Source: Amycolatopsis suaedae
GTDB taxonomy: Bacteria; Actinomycetota; Actinomycetes; Mycobacteriales; Pseudonocardiaceae
NCBI RefSeq assembly: GCF_004214935.1
Contig: NZ_SFCC01000015.1
Coordinates: forward strand, 164,439 to 228,438
Length of the DNA: 64,000 nt
Reading direction: 5' to 3'
The first letter of the stretch is position 1, and each line of letters starts with the position of its first letter. The position numbers and the translations under genes were made by a program. The notes beneath the pieces were generated by a model, which searched no databases, was not told the origin of the DNA, and saw only the letters and a list, made by a program, of their open reading frames with translations. Of the stretch, positions 1 to 7,696 are shown piece after piece.

Positions 1-182
1 TCCGGCGCTCGGGCACGACTCAGCCGAACGTGTCGAACCACCTCGCCGTCCTGCGGGCCGCGGACCTCGTCACCGCCGAACGGCACGGGCGGCTCGTCCG
101 CTACCGGCTCGCCTCGCCGGAGGTCGCCGACCTGGTCCGCAGCCTGACCGCGCTGGTCGACCGGTCGGGCACAGGCACGTGA
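1..182 (+). CDS. ArsR-family transcriptional regulator, C-terminal part
   Basis: Only the last 59 codons are in the window (frame from base 3, stop TGA at 180-182). The residues read as the recognition helix and wing of an ArsR-type winged helix: QPNVSNHLAVLR, then ADLVTAERHGRLVRYRLA. Such proteins are small dimeric repressors that often sense metals or other stress. The metal- or ligand-binding part is outside the window, so the inducer is unknown. The stop codon lies inside the first base pairs of a dispersed palindromic repeat (GTGAAGG starts at 179), so the repeat has inserted at, or has shaped, the very end of this gene. Confidence 0.75.
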   Translation, partial: RRSGTTQPNVSNHLAVLRAADLVTAERHGRLVRYRLASPEVADLVRSLTALVDRSGTGT

Positions 183-225
183 AGGCCACCTTCACCACGT
201 GAGACGTCAGGGCCCCGGCAAAGTC
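176..225 (+). repeat. Dispersed palindromic repeat, copy 1
   Basis: CACGTGAAGGCCACCTTCAC followed by a conserved tail ending ACGTCAGGGCCCCGGCAAAGTC. The core GTGAAGG-CCA-CCTTCAC is itself a stem-loop (7-bp arms, 3-nt loop). The same core plus tail recurs at 52908-52955 and 63555-63605, and in reverse at 53282-53330. Confidence 0.85.
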
Positions 226-243
226 GGGCGTGGGGTGCGTGCG

Positions 244-286
244 CAAGGGAGCTTTACTGGCGAAGAAGGGTAGTAAAGCTCCCTTG
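244..286. repeat. 15-bp perfect inverted repeat
   Basis: CAAGGGAGCTTTACT (244-258) and AGTAAAGCTCCCTTG (272-286) are perfect inverted arms around a 13-nt loop. One arm recurs alone at 63900-63914. The stem could act as a transcription terminator, or it could be the end of a mobile repeat. Confidence 0.85.
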
Positions 287-399
287 CTGCCTTACGGGTG
301 TGGCTGGTGGGACTGCCGTGGCCCGCGATGCCAGCGGGACACCTGGGATCGCGTGAAGGCCGAGTTCCTGTCGCCAGACGTGGTGAAGGTGGCCTTCAC
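262..399. repeat. 138-bp dispersed repeat, 5' copy
   Basis: This stretch is nearly identical, over the same 138-bp length, to the reverse complement of 63787-63924; I count roughly ten mismatches. It ends in the palindrome GTGAAGGTGGCCTTCAC. Short open frames across it encode only repeat-derived peptides. The gap 183-437 therefore holds repeats and no supported gene. Confidence 0.85.
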
Positions 400-437
400 G
401 TGCTTTGGCGCGTGGGTGAGCCGGTGGCCCCGGCGGC

Positions 438-1331
438 TCAGCCGGTGAAGTCGTGCAGGAGGGTGCCGGTGACGCCGGGGTCCTCGAACATCGGCGTGTG
501 GCCGACCCCGTCGAGGATCTCGATCCGCGCCCCGGGGACCCGGCGGTAGTCCTGCGCGGACGCGGGCTGCCACCGCCGGTCCCGCGAGCCGAAGACCACC
601 AGCGCCGGCAGGCCGAGCCCGGCGAGCCGGTCGGGGACGGGCCGTTCGGTCAGGTACTCGCTGACCGCCTCGTCGGTCCCGGTGAGGCCGCGGTAGGTCA
701 TCCCCGCGACGTCGGCCACGAGCTGGTCGGGCACCCGCACCTCGCGCGTGAACGCCGTGCTCATCGCGTCGCGGATCGTGCCGTCGGAACGCAGCCGCCA
801 GATCAGCTCCCCGATCACCGGCGTGGTCATCAGCCTGCCGGCGAAACTCTCCCCGAGGAACGCGTCGACGCGCGGGCCGGTGGCGATCAACCCGATCCCC
901 GCCACCAGGTCACGACGCTGCTCGGCCAGGGACGTCGCGACGGCACCGCCGGTGGAGTGCCCGACGACGGTCGCATGGCGCACGCCCAGCTCGTCGAGCA
1001 CGGCGCCGATCCGCCGTGCCTGCTCCGCGATGCCGTAGCCGCGTACCGGTTTCGCCGACCGGCCGTGGCCGAGCAGGTCGATCCGCACCAGGTCCCGGTC
1101 ACGCAGCGCCGGCAGCACCGGATCCCACCATCCCGTCGAACCGCCGAGCCCGTGCAACAGCACGACGGTCGGCGCGTCGGCGGGACCCTGGCGCACGACG
1201 TGCAGGTCCCGCACGATCCGCTCACCGGCGGCTTCGGCCGTCTCGGTCAGCACGGCCACCGTGTTCCCGGTGACGAGGACGGCCAGCGCACCGACGGTCA
1301 GCAGGACGATCCGGCGTTTCTTCGCACCCAT
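438..1331 (-). CDS. Alpha/beta hydrolase, membrane-anchored or exported
   Basis: A 297-residue alpha/beta hydrolase. Residues 8-28 form a hydrophobic N-terminal segment (signal peptide or anchor). HGLGG (60-64) is the oxyanion loop, GHSTG (124-128) places the nucleophile at Ser126, Asp251 (SRDRR) is the likely acid, and His278 (GVGHT) completes the triad. Substrate is unknown; the fold covers esterases, lipases and C-C hydrolases. The start at 1331 was chosen because it directly precedes the basic/hydrophobic leader (MGAKKRR); the frame is open further upstream, but that stretch would run into the divergent AraC-type gene, 66 bp away. That neighbour may control it (inference). Confidence 0.8.
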   Translation of the reverse strand: MGAKKRRIVLLTVGALAVLVTGNTVAVLTETAEAAGERIVRDLHVVRQGPADAPTVVLLHGLGGSTGWWDPVLPALRDRDLVRIDLLGHGRSAKPVRGYGIAEQARRIGAVLDELGVRHATVVGHSTGGAVATSLAEQRRDLVAGIGLIATGPRVDAFLGESFAGRLMTTPVIGELIWRLRSDGTIRDAMSTAFTREVRVPDQLVADVAGMTYRGLTGTDEAVSEYLTERPVPDRLAGLGLPALVVFGSRDRRWQPASAQDYRRVPGARIEILDGVGHTPMFEDPGVTGTLLHDFTG

Positions 1332-1397
1332 GCCGACAGCCTCGCGTGGCCGGACCGACGGGTATTGGAGAAATGTTCCGCGCGTACAGTCGGGCAG

Positions 1398-2279
1398 GTG
1401 CGAGACCTTTCCGGCTGGGAGATCGCGCGGCCGCGGAAGGTCGCGCTGCCCGGTGTGGACATGGCCGGATTCCGCATCCGCGCGGACGGTCTCACCGAGC
1501 TTCGTGCCATTCCCCATCCGGCCGTCACCGTGGGCGTCGAGTTCGGCGATCGCGCGTTCGACATCCACGGGGCGCAGGGCCGGATGCGGACGGGGACGCT
1601 GGCCGCCGGCCTCGGCTTCGGCGCGTTCAGGGTGCGCACCGACGGGGTGGAGTGCGTGCAGATCCGCCTGTCCCCGGTCGTCGCGTACGCCGTGCTCGGT
1701 GAGCTGACCGACGGCGTCCTCGCACTCGACGACCTGTGGGGCAACGCGACGTCACGCCTGCGGGAACGGCTGCACGGTGCGCGCTCCTGGCCGGAGCGGT
1801 TCGCGTTGATCGAGTCGGAGCTGGCCGCCCGGCTGCACCGGGGCAGGCGGGCCGATCCCGAGGTGGTCTGGGCGTGGCGGGAGATCGTCGGCAGCCGCGG
1901 CCGGGCACGGGTGGGCGACCTCGCCGCGCGGGTCGGCTGGAGCCGCGGGCGGTTGTGGTCCCGCTTCGGTGCGCAGCTCGGCCTGACCCCCAAACGTGCC
2001 GCCATGCTGGTGCGCTTCGACCACGCCGTCCACCGCCTCGTCCGCGGGGACGCGCCCGCGCGGGTGGCGGCCGACGGCGGTTACGTCGACCAGTCCCACC
2101 TGCATCACGAGATCCGGGCGTTCACCGGGACGACTCCCGCCGTCGCGGCGAACGAGCCGTGGCTGGCCGCCGACGCCTCGGCCTGGCCCGGGTCAGCGTT
2201 CGAACCCCGCCCAGAAGCGGCAGTGGTCCTGGGCCGGCAGGTCGACCGGCCGCACGCCACCCGCGCCGGGCGCGAGTGA
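1398..2279 (+). CDS. AraC-family transcriptional regulator
   Basis: A 293-residue protein starting at GTG 1398. Residues 1-150 form a sensor-like domain resembling the N-terminal region of AraC regulators of the DUF6597 type. Residues about 172-248 are the AraC double helix-turn-helix (DLAARVGWSRGRLWSRF, then the second helix pair ending DQSHLHHEIRAFTG). It is transcribed away from the alpha/beta hydrolase, whose promoter shares the 66-bp gap, so that gene is a plausible target. The last 87 bp overlap, antisense, the 3' end of the carboxylesterase gene. The frame is open far upstream, but that part is antisense to the hydrolase and is not believed. Confidence 0.8.
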   Translation: MRDLSGWEIARPRKVALPGVDMAGFRIRADGLTELRAIPHPAVTVGVEFGDRAFDIHGAQGRMRTGTLAAGLGFGAFRVRTDGVECVQIRLSPVVAYAVLGELTDGVLALDDLWGNATSRLRERLHGARSWPERFALIESELAARLHRGRRADPEVVWAWREIVGSRGRARVGDLAARVGWSRGRLWSRFGAQLGLTPKRAAMLVRFDHAVHRLVRGDAPARVAADGGYVDQSHLHHEIRAFTGTTPAVAANEPWLAADASAWPGSAFEPRPEAAVVLGRQVDRPHATRAGRE

Positions 2280-3773
2280 CTGCACGTACGGCTGCCGGTC
2301 CGCCGGATCGAACCGGGGCCAGCGCGGACCCTCGGCGTTGCCCGGGTCGCCGGTCGCCGCGAAGTTCGCCCAGTAGGCGATCATCTGGTCGGACAACCGC
2401 TGCTGCTCCGGGGTGAACTTCGGCGGGATGCCGCGGAGGTCGAACAGCGACCACAGGTCGGACGCGTGCTGCGCGCCCATCGGCATCCCGGGTGGCAGCG
2501 GCGACAGCAGCGGCGCGTCCGGGTCGGCGAACTCGTACTGGTACACCGGGACTCGCCGGGCCAGGTGCAGCGAGGTGCCGTACTGGGTGCACGCCCACTT
2601 CCGGTCGGTGGTGATGGCCGACCACGCGAGCGCGGCCGAATCGAAGCTCTGCCGCGGGTACTCGGCCTCGACCTGCGGCAGGCGGTCGCCGAAGGTGTCG
2701 CCGAGCACCGCCCGGTAGGTCTCCTCGCCCATCGGCTTGCCCTTGTCGTACAGGGCGGTGGACTGCGTCGTCTCGTCGCGGGTGCTGCCGGACAGCACCG
2801 GTACCCGGTGGACGCGCCCGGCGCGCACCGCGTCCGCCGGGTTCACCGGCAGTATTGCCGTGCCGTACGCCGGCTGGATGAACTTCTGCAGCTTCGGCAT
2901 CAACGCGCCGACGGGCAGCTCGCGCAGGCAGGCGACCGCGTCCGCGCCGGTACAGCCGAGTTCGGCCGCCACGCGGCTTCCCTGGTCCCGCAGGCTCGGC
3001 AGCGGTTCGTAGATCGCGTCGGCGGGCTGGCCGCGGTAGTCGAAGTTGCGCAGCCAGCTCGTCTCGCAGGAACCGCTCTGCAGCACGGCCTTGTCGAACA
3101 GGCCACGCGACGAGGGAGCGGTCAGATGCGCGCAGTTGCTGATCGCGCCCGCGGACTGACCGGCGACGGTGACGTTGCCCGGGTCGCCGCCGAACGCGGC
3201 GGCGTTGCGGCGGACCCACGCCAGCGCGGCCTGCTGGTCGCTCAACCCGAAAGTGCCCGACCCGGGCAGGCCGGGATGGCCGAAGAATCCGAAGATGCCG
3301 AGCCGGTAGTTGATCGTCACGACGACCACGTCACCGCGTGCGGCCAGCCGGTGCGCGTCGTAGTTGCTTCCCGCGCCCATGTAGAAGCCGCCACCGTGCA
3401 CCCACACCACCACCGGCCGGGGTTTCGCCGCGCCGGCGGACGGCGTGGTTACGTTGAGGTAGAGGCAGTCCTCGTTGGTGCTGCCGCCGGGAATCTCCCC
3501 GGGGCCCTGCGGGCACGGCGGACCGGGACGGGTCGCATCCCGTACCCCGCTCCAGTGCGGTGCGGGCTTCGGTTCCCGCCAGCGCAGCGCGCCCACGGGT
3601 GGCGCGGCGTAGGGGATTCCCTGGAACACCCGGGCATCCTCGGTCACCGTGCCGCGGACCGCGCCGGCCTCGGTCCGTACCACCGCGTCGTCCGGGATCG
3701 CGGCCTGGCTGGTGCCGGAGGCCGCGAGCACCGCGACGAGTGCGAGTGGCACGCACCATTGCCATCGCGTCAT
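2193..3773 (-). CDS. Secreted type-B carboxylesterase
   Basis: A 526-residue carboxylesterase of the type-B (cholinesterase-like) family, which hydrolyses carboxylic esters. A signal peptide occupies residues 1-24 (ending TSQA). EDCLYLNV (101-108) is the second family signature, HGGGF (126-130) the oxyanion loop, and GQSAG (205-209) gives nucleophile Ser207. GAQHASDLW near the C-terminus probably carries the catalytic His. Length fits the family (about 500-550). It is the second gene of a pair: its ATG overlaps the stop of the upstream hydrolase by four bases (ATGA), indicating translational coupling. Substrate unknown. Confidence 0.88.
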   Translation of the reverse strand: MTRWQWCVPLALVAVLAASGTSQAAIPDDAVVRTEAGAVRGTVTEDARVFQGIPYAAPPVGALRWREPKPAPHWSGVRDATRPGPPCPQGPGEIPGGSTNEDCLYLNVTTPSAGAAKPRPVVVWVHGGGFYMGAGSNYDAHRLAARGDVVVVTINYRLGIFGFFGHPGLPGSGTFGLSDQQAALAWVRRNAAAFGGDPGNVTVAGQSAGAISNCAHLTAPSSRGLFDKAVLQSGSCETSWLRNFDYRGQPADAIYEPLPSLRDQGSRVAAELGCTGADAVACLRELPVGALMPKLQKFIQPAYGTAILPVNPADAVRAGRVHRVPVLSGSTRDETTQSTALYDKGKPMGEETYRAVLGDTFGDRLPQVEAEYPRQSFDSAALAWSAITTDRKWACTQYGTSLHLARRVPVYQYEFADPDAPLLSPLPPGMPMGAQHASDLWSLFDLRGIPPKFTPEQQRLSDQMIAYWANFAATGDPGNAEGPRWPRFDPADRQPYVQSLAPGAGGVRPVDLPAQDHCRFWAGFER

Positions 3774-4639
3774 GAGGGGAATCCTTTCTCGGCGCAGGCG
3801 AGTTCGGCGAACAGCTTCACCAGGTCGGGGCGGTGGAACGGGCCGACGTGGGGCGCGTCGACGCTGCGTACGTCGGTCGGGTTGTCCGGCGTGAGGCGGT
3901 CGGCTTCGGCGATGAACCGGTCCTGCAGCGCGGGCGGGATCAGGCGATCGCGGGTGAACCGGACATAGGTACGGGGAATCCGGCCCCAGGTGTCTGCTTG
4001 TCCTCGGGCTTCGGCCACGGGAATGGTGGCGGTCTCGTCCGGTTCGAGCATGTTGAGCAACCACCGTAGTCCCTCGTCGGTGAAATCGCCCGCCAGGCAT
4101 TCCCGGACCGCCTCCATCGCCGCGGGATCGGCCGAACGCCAGTTGACCCGGCTCACCCCGAGAGTCATCGGGTCACCCACCGCCAGTGCCGCCACCCGGG
4201 GCAGCAGGCTGTCGCCGTTTTCCGGCGTTTCGAGATAGGCGTGCAGGTTCGGCAGATCGACGCAGCAGTACGCGGCCACGTAGACCACCCGGTCGAGCAA
4301 TTCCGGAACGGCGTTGCCGACCCTGCTCACGGTGATCCCGCCCTGGCTGGCTCCGACCAGGATCACGCGCCCGTGCTCGCGGGCGCGGCGCAGCACGTCC
4401 ACGACACGTTCGACGTAGTCCTCGATGGTGAACTTCGCCAGCGGCGACGGCTCGGTCGCCAGCGCGTCGAGGTCCTGTGGCGCCTGATAGGCGCGGGGAA
4501 TGAACTGCTCGTTCCCGTGACCGGGGAGGTCGACGGCCACCGCCCGGTGGCCGCGCAAGGTCAGTTCGCTGATCAGCCCGGACCAGCCGTACGAGTTGGA
4601 ATTGGTGCCGTGGACGAAAACCAGAGTATTCGAGGTCAT
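3770..4639 (-). CDS. Alpha/beta hydrolase
   Basis: A 289-residue cytoplasmic alpha/beta hydrolase. The early HGT segment (10-12) is the oxyanion region, and GASQG (96-100) places the nucleophile at Ser98. VDAPHVGPFHRP near the end carries the likely catalytic His. The overall pattern resembles plant-type esterase/hydroxynitrile-lyase-like hydrolases (EstE/AHL group), but the substrate is not evident. First gene of a two-gene unit with the secreted carboxylesterase, and divergent from a GntR-TetR fusion regulator across a 123-bp gap containing a small palindrome. That arrangement suggests ligand-responsive control by the regulator. Confidence 0.82.
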   Translation of the reverse strand: MTSNTLVFVHGTNSNSYGWSGLISELTLRGHRAVAVDLPGHGNEQFIPRAYQAPQDLDALATEPSPLAKFTIEDYVERVVDVLRRAREHGRVILVGASQGGITVSRVGNAVPELLDRVVYVAAYCCVDLPNLHAYLETPENGDSLLPRVAALAVGDPMTLGVSRVNWRSADPAAMEAVRECLAGDFTDEGLRWLLNMLEPDETATIPVAEARGQADTWGRIPRTYVRFTRDRLIPPALQDRFIAEADRLTPDNPTDVRSVDAPHVGPFHRPDLVKLFAELACAEKGFPS

Positions 4640-4715
4640 GCGACAAAGATATTCCGCCCATACGCGGGAGCGGCAACAAGAAATGGGAGAAAGTGTGCTG
4701 CCTCAATTCTGATCG

Positions 4716-4728
4716 AACTAGTACAGTT
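4716..4728. promoter_or_regulatory. Candidate operator in divergent promoter
   Basis: AACT-AGTAC-AGTT is an inverted repeat (4-bp arms, 5-bp centre) in the gap between the hydrolase/esterase pair and the GntR-TetR gene. Its position suggests an operator for that regulator; this is inference from position and symmetry only. Confidence 0.35.
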
Positions 4729-4762
4729 ACGGTGTATGCGTGTCCTAACGAGGGGGGATTCC

Positions 4763-5653
4763 ATGTCGCGGACGGACCCGCCGTATCTCCGGATAGTCGC
4801 CGAGATCCGCGGCCGGATACTGGCGGGGGAGCTGCGGCCCGGCGACCGGGTGCCCTCGGTCCGGCATCTCGCGCGCCGCTGGGGTGTCGCGACCGCGACG
4901 GCGAACCGTGCCGTCGGCGCGCTCCGCGACGAGGGGCTGGTCGAGGCGAGGGTCGGTTCGGGCACGGTGGTCAGCGCGCGGCTGGGGACAGCGCGGCCGG
5001 GCACCGGGCCCGGGCGGGCGGTCGACGGCGGGCAGGTCCTGCGTGCCGCCATCGCCATCGCCGACGCCGAGGGGCTGGAAGCCGTGTCGATGCGGCGGGT
5101 CGCCGCCGCGCTCGGCGTCGGTCCCATGTCGCTGTACCGCCACGTGGCCGGCAAGGACGAACTGGTGACCCGCATGGTCGACGAGGCGTTCGCCGGGATT
5201 GACCTGCCCGACGACGGGCCAGAGGGCTGGCGGGCCAAGCTCGAACTGGTCGCCCGCGCGCAGTGGCGGCTGTGCCGCAGGCACGTCTGGCTGTCCAAGG
5301 CCGTGTCGTTCACCCGCCCGCTGCCCGCGCCCAACATGATGGCCTGCACCGAATGGACCCTGCGGGCACTCGGCGGGCTCGGGTTGCCCATGGCGACGCG
5401 GGTTCGGGAAGCGCTCACGCTGCACTCGCTCGTCGTCACCGTCGCGCTGACCATGGCGGCGGAGGTCGAGGCGGAACACGACACCGGCGTGCCCCTCGCC
5501 GGCTGGTTCACCGCGCAGCGCAACCGGGTCGACGGGCAGCGGTTTCCGCTGCTGGCGGCGATTCCGGAGGAAACGGTGTCCGATTTGGACGGTCTGTTCG
5601 AGTACGGCCTCGCCCGGCACCTCGACGGCCTCGCCGTGCTGGTGCGGGGCTGA
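4763..5653 (+). CDS. GntR-TetR fusion transcriptional regulator
   Basis: A 296-residue protein with two DNA-binding modules. Residues about 8-72 are a GntR winged helix (LRPGDRVPSVRHLARRWGVATATANRAVGAL in two parts, then VGSGTVV). Residues about 90-138 are a TetR helix-turn-helix (SMRRVAAALGVGPMSLYRHVAGKDEL), followed by a TetR-type ligand domain to the C-terminus. Such fusions are known in actinomycetes. The start at 4763 follows an AGGGGG ribosome site 8 nt upstream; another in-frame ATG at 4736 lacks one. Divergent from the hydrolase/carboxylesterase pair, its probable target. It converges with the next gene with no gap. Confidence 0.85.
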   Translation: MSRTDPPYLRIVAEIRGRILAGELRPGDRVPSVRHLARRWGVATATANRAVGALRDEGLVEARVGSGTVVSARLGTARPGTGPGRAVDGGQVLRAAIAIADAEGLEAVSMRRVAAALGVGPMSLYRHVAGKDELVTRMVDEAFAGIDLPDDGPEGWRAKLELVARAQWRLCRRHVWLSKAVSFTRPLPAPNMMACTEWTLRALGGLGLPMATRVREALTLHSLVVTVALTMAAEVEAEHDTGVPLAGWFTAQRNRVDGQRFPLLAAIPEETVSDLDGLFEYGLARHLDGLAVLVRG

Positions 5654-6307
5654 CTACTCGGGCAGTATCCGGAGCAGGCGTTCCATCGCGACGTCCATGC
5701 GCTGCTTGAGCTGATCGCACGCGTCGTCGATCCGGCCGGCCTTGAGCAGGTCGACGAACTGCCGGTGGTTGGCGACGACGATCTCGTGGTCGGGACGGCC
5801 GGCCGCGAGCGTCGCCAGCCGCGCTTCCACCAGGAGCTGCTTGTGCAGCGCGACCAGCTTCCGGGACCCGGTCAGGGCGACGGCGGCGGTGTGACAGGCC
5901 GAGTCCAGCTTGCTCTGTGACCGCCGGTCGGCCGCGGCGATCCCGGCTTCGAGTGCCTCGACGCTGTGCTCCAGTGCCTCCCGTGCCTGCGGTGTCGCGG
6001 TGTTGAACGCCCGCGCTCCGGCCGTTTCGAGGTGGAACCGCGCGGTGTAGATCTCCACCACGTCCGCGCGGTCGATCCGGGTGACCGCCAGCGCGACACC
6101 GCGGCCCTGCCGTTGCACGAGTCCCTCGTTCTCCAGCCGGAGCAGGACCTCGCGGACGGTCGGCCGCGCGATGCCCAGCCACTCGCTCACCTGGCCCTCG
6201 GGCAGAGACGTGCCGGGAGCCAGCGATCCGTCGATGATCTCATCGCGGAGCTGCTCGACAGCCTGGTCGACCAGGCTCGTCTGCTTGAGTTTGTTCGCTG
6301 GGCGCAT
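5654..6307 (-). CDS. GntR/FadR-family regulator
   Basis: A 217-residue regulator. Residues about 8-75 form a GntR winged helix (PEGQVSEWLGIARPTVREVLLRLENEGLV), and the rest is an all-helical FCD-type ligand domain (VEIYTARFHLETAGA onward, later NHRQFVDLL). FCD regulators usually sense small organic acids. The gene is divergent from the lyase/AbgT transporter pair, and the shared gap carries a ladder of CAACTA repeats, so it is the likely repressor of that pair and of itself. ATG 6307 is the first codon of the conserved N-terminus; the frame continues upstream only into the operator region. Confidence 0.87.
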   Translation of the reverse strand: MRPANKLKQTSLVDQAVEQLRDEIIDGSLAPGTSLPEGQVSEWLGIARPTVREVLLRLENEGLVQRQGRGVALAVTRIDRADVVEIYTARFHLETAGARAFNTATPQAREALEHSVEALEAGIAAADRRSQSKLDSACHTAAVALTGSRKLVALHKQLLVEARLATLAAGRPDHEIVVANHRQFVDLLKAGRIDDACDQLKQRMDVAMERLLRILPE

Positions 6308-6360
6308 CGATCCCGATCCTAGTCTCGGCCACCGCGCCCGGGACCGTTGACCCGCGACCT

Positions 6361-6397
6361 GACAACTAACTAGACAACTAGACAACCTGGCAACTAG
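6361..6397. promoter_or_regulatory. Repeated CAACTA operator-like ladder
   Basis: Four near-copies of one octamer: GACAACTA at 6361 and 6373, GACAACCT at 6381, and GGCAACTA at 6389. Three CTAG tetramers fall between or at the ends of the units. A TATGGT at 6402-6407 could be the -10 box of the lyase promoter, which would place the repeats over its -35 region. Probable operator of the FadR-type regulator. Confidence 0.5.
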
Positions 6398-6445
6398 GTC
6401 GTATGGTCTCACTCTCGTCAGGTCCCCTCCGTGGAAAGGCCCACC

Positions 6446-7681
6446 GTGAGTGAATCGGCAGGTACACCTCCGATGTGGGGTCACGTGACCTCGCTCGCGC
6501 TCCAGAATTCGCCCAGCTCAGGGCTGCGTCTGCGCGATCTGCCCGCCTTCGTCCGGGCGCTCGCCGAAGTCAAACTCGCCGCCGTCCGGGCCAACCGGGA
6601 GCTGGGCGTCCTCGACGAGGCACGCGCCGGGGCCATCGCCCAGGCAGCCACCGAGGTCGCCGCTGGCGAGTTCCTCGACCAGTTCCCGCTGCGCGTGGTC
6701 GCCACCGGCGGCAGTACGTCGACGAACATGAACGTCAACGAGGTCCTCGCGGCCCGCGCGTCGCAGCTGCTCGCGGACTCCGTTCACCCGAACGACCACG
6801 TGAACCGCTCGCAGTCGTCGAACGACGTGTACCCCACCGCCGTGAAGGTGCTGCTCGTGCGGCAGGCGCTCGACGTCGCGTCCGCGCTGCGTGGGCTCGC
6901 GCGCAGCTTCCGGCGGCAGGCCGAGCGGCACGAGGGCGTCGAGCGGCTCGGCCGGACCGGCTGGCAGGACGCCGTCCTCGTGCCGGTACCGGAGACCCAC
7001 CGGGCGCAGGCCCTCGTGGCGGAGCGCATCGCCGACCAGTTCACCGCCGCGGCCGAGGCACTGCAGGCCGTGCAGCTGGGCGGGACGGCGCTCGGCACCG
7101 GGGTCGGCGCGCCGCCGGGGTACGCCGGCCTGGCAGTGGCCAACCTCGCCGAGATCACCGGTCTGCCGATGCGCCGGAGCGCGAGCTGTGTCGACGCCTT
7201 CGCGCACGCCGACGGGTACGGTCTGCTGGCCGACACGGCGGCTCGCTGCGCGAGCATCCTGTTCAAGCTGAGCCAGGACCTCCGGATCCTGAGCTCGGGC
7301 CCCAACGGCGGACTGCGGGAGGTGGTGCTGCCCAAGCTCCAGCCGGGGTCGTCGATCATGCCGGGCAAGGTGAACCCCGTCGTCCCCAGCATGGTCGGTC
7401 AGGCCAGCTTCTCCATCCGCGCCGCCGCCACGGCCGTGGGCATGGCCGTCGCCGCGGGGGAACCGGACTACAACTCGAACAGCCCGGCGGTCGTCGCGAC
7501 CCTCTCGCCCGCACTGAGCGAGCTGGCCGAGGTCGTGACGGTCTTCGCGGACAGGTGCGTCGACACCCTGTACTGGAACCGGCCCAGGCTCGCCGAACTC
7601 GCCGCACGCCCCTTCGACTCGCTGATCGAACAGGCCGAAAAGGACGGTTACGACGCAGTTGCCGGCCGCATCACCGACTGA
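6446..7681 (+). CDS. Aspartase/fumarase superfamily lyase
   Basis: A 411-residue member of the superfamily that eliminates fumarate-type products from C4 acids or their adducts. Visible motifs are GGSTSTNMNVNEV (88-100), SSNDVYPTA (124-132) and the superfamily signature GSSIMPGKVNP (301-311). Two things are odd: it is about 50-60 residues shorter than aspartase or fumarase C, and the usual GRT(H/Q)LQDA segment reads GRTGWQDA. The substrate may therefore differ from aspartate or malate. GTG 6446 is preceded by GGAAAGG. It sits 15 bp before an AbgT-type transporter and divergent from a FadR regulator: a small catabolic operon. Substrate not known. Confidence 0.8.
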   Translation: MSESAGTPPMWGHVTSLALQNSPSSGLRLRDLPAFVRALAEVKLAAVRANRELGVLDEARAGAIAQAATEVAAGEFLDQFPLRVVATGGSTSTNMNVNEVLAARASQLLADSVHPNDHVNRSQSSNDVYPTAVKVLLVRQALDVASALRGLARSFRRQAERHEGVERLGRTGWQDAVLVPVPETHRAQALVAERIADQFTAAAEALQAVQLGGTALGTGVGAPPGYAGLAVANLAEITGLPMRRSASCVDAFAHADGYGLLADTAARCASILFKLSQDLRILSSGPNGGLREVVLPKLQPGSSIMPGKVNPVVPSMVGQASFSIRAAATAVGMAVAAGEPDYNSNSPAVVATLSPALSELAEVVTVFADRCVDTLYWNRPRLAELAARPFDSLIEQAEKDGYDAVAGRITD

Positions 7682-7696
7682 TCCCGAGGACCAGAA

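Noticed and set aside
230..573. Short frames giving KATFTTS- and KVAFT-type peptides
   Set aside because: These peptides are translations of the dispersed palindromic repeat, in several frames, not genes.
453..1397. Upstream extension of the AraC-type gene
   Set aside because: It is antisense to the alpha/beta hydrolase and has no domain. GTG 1398 gives the family length.
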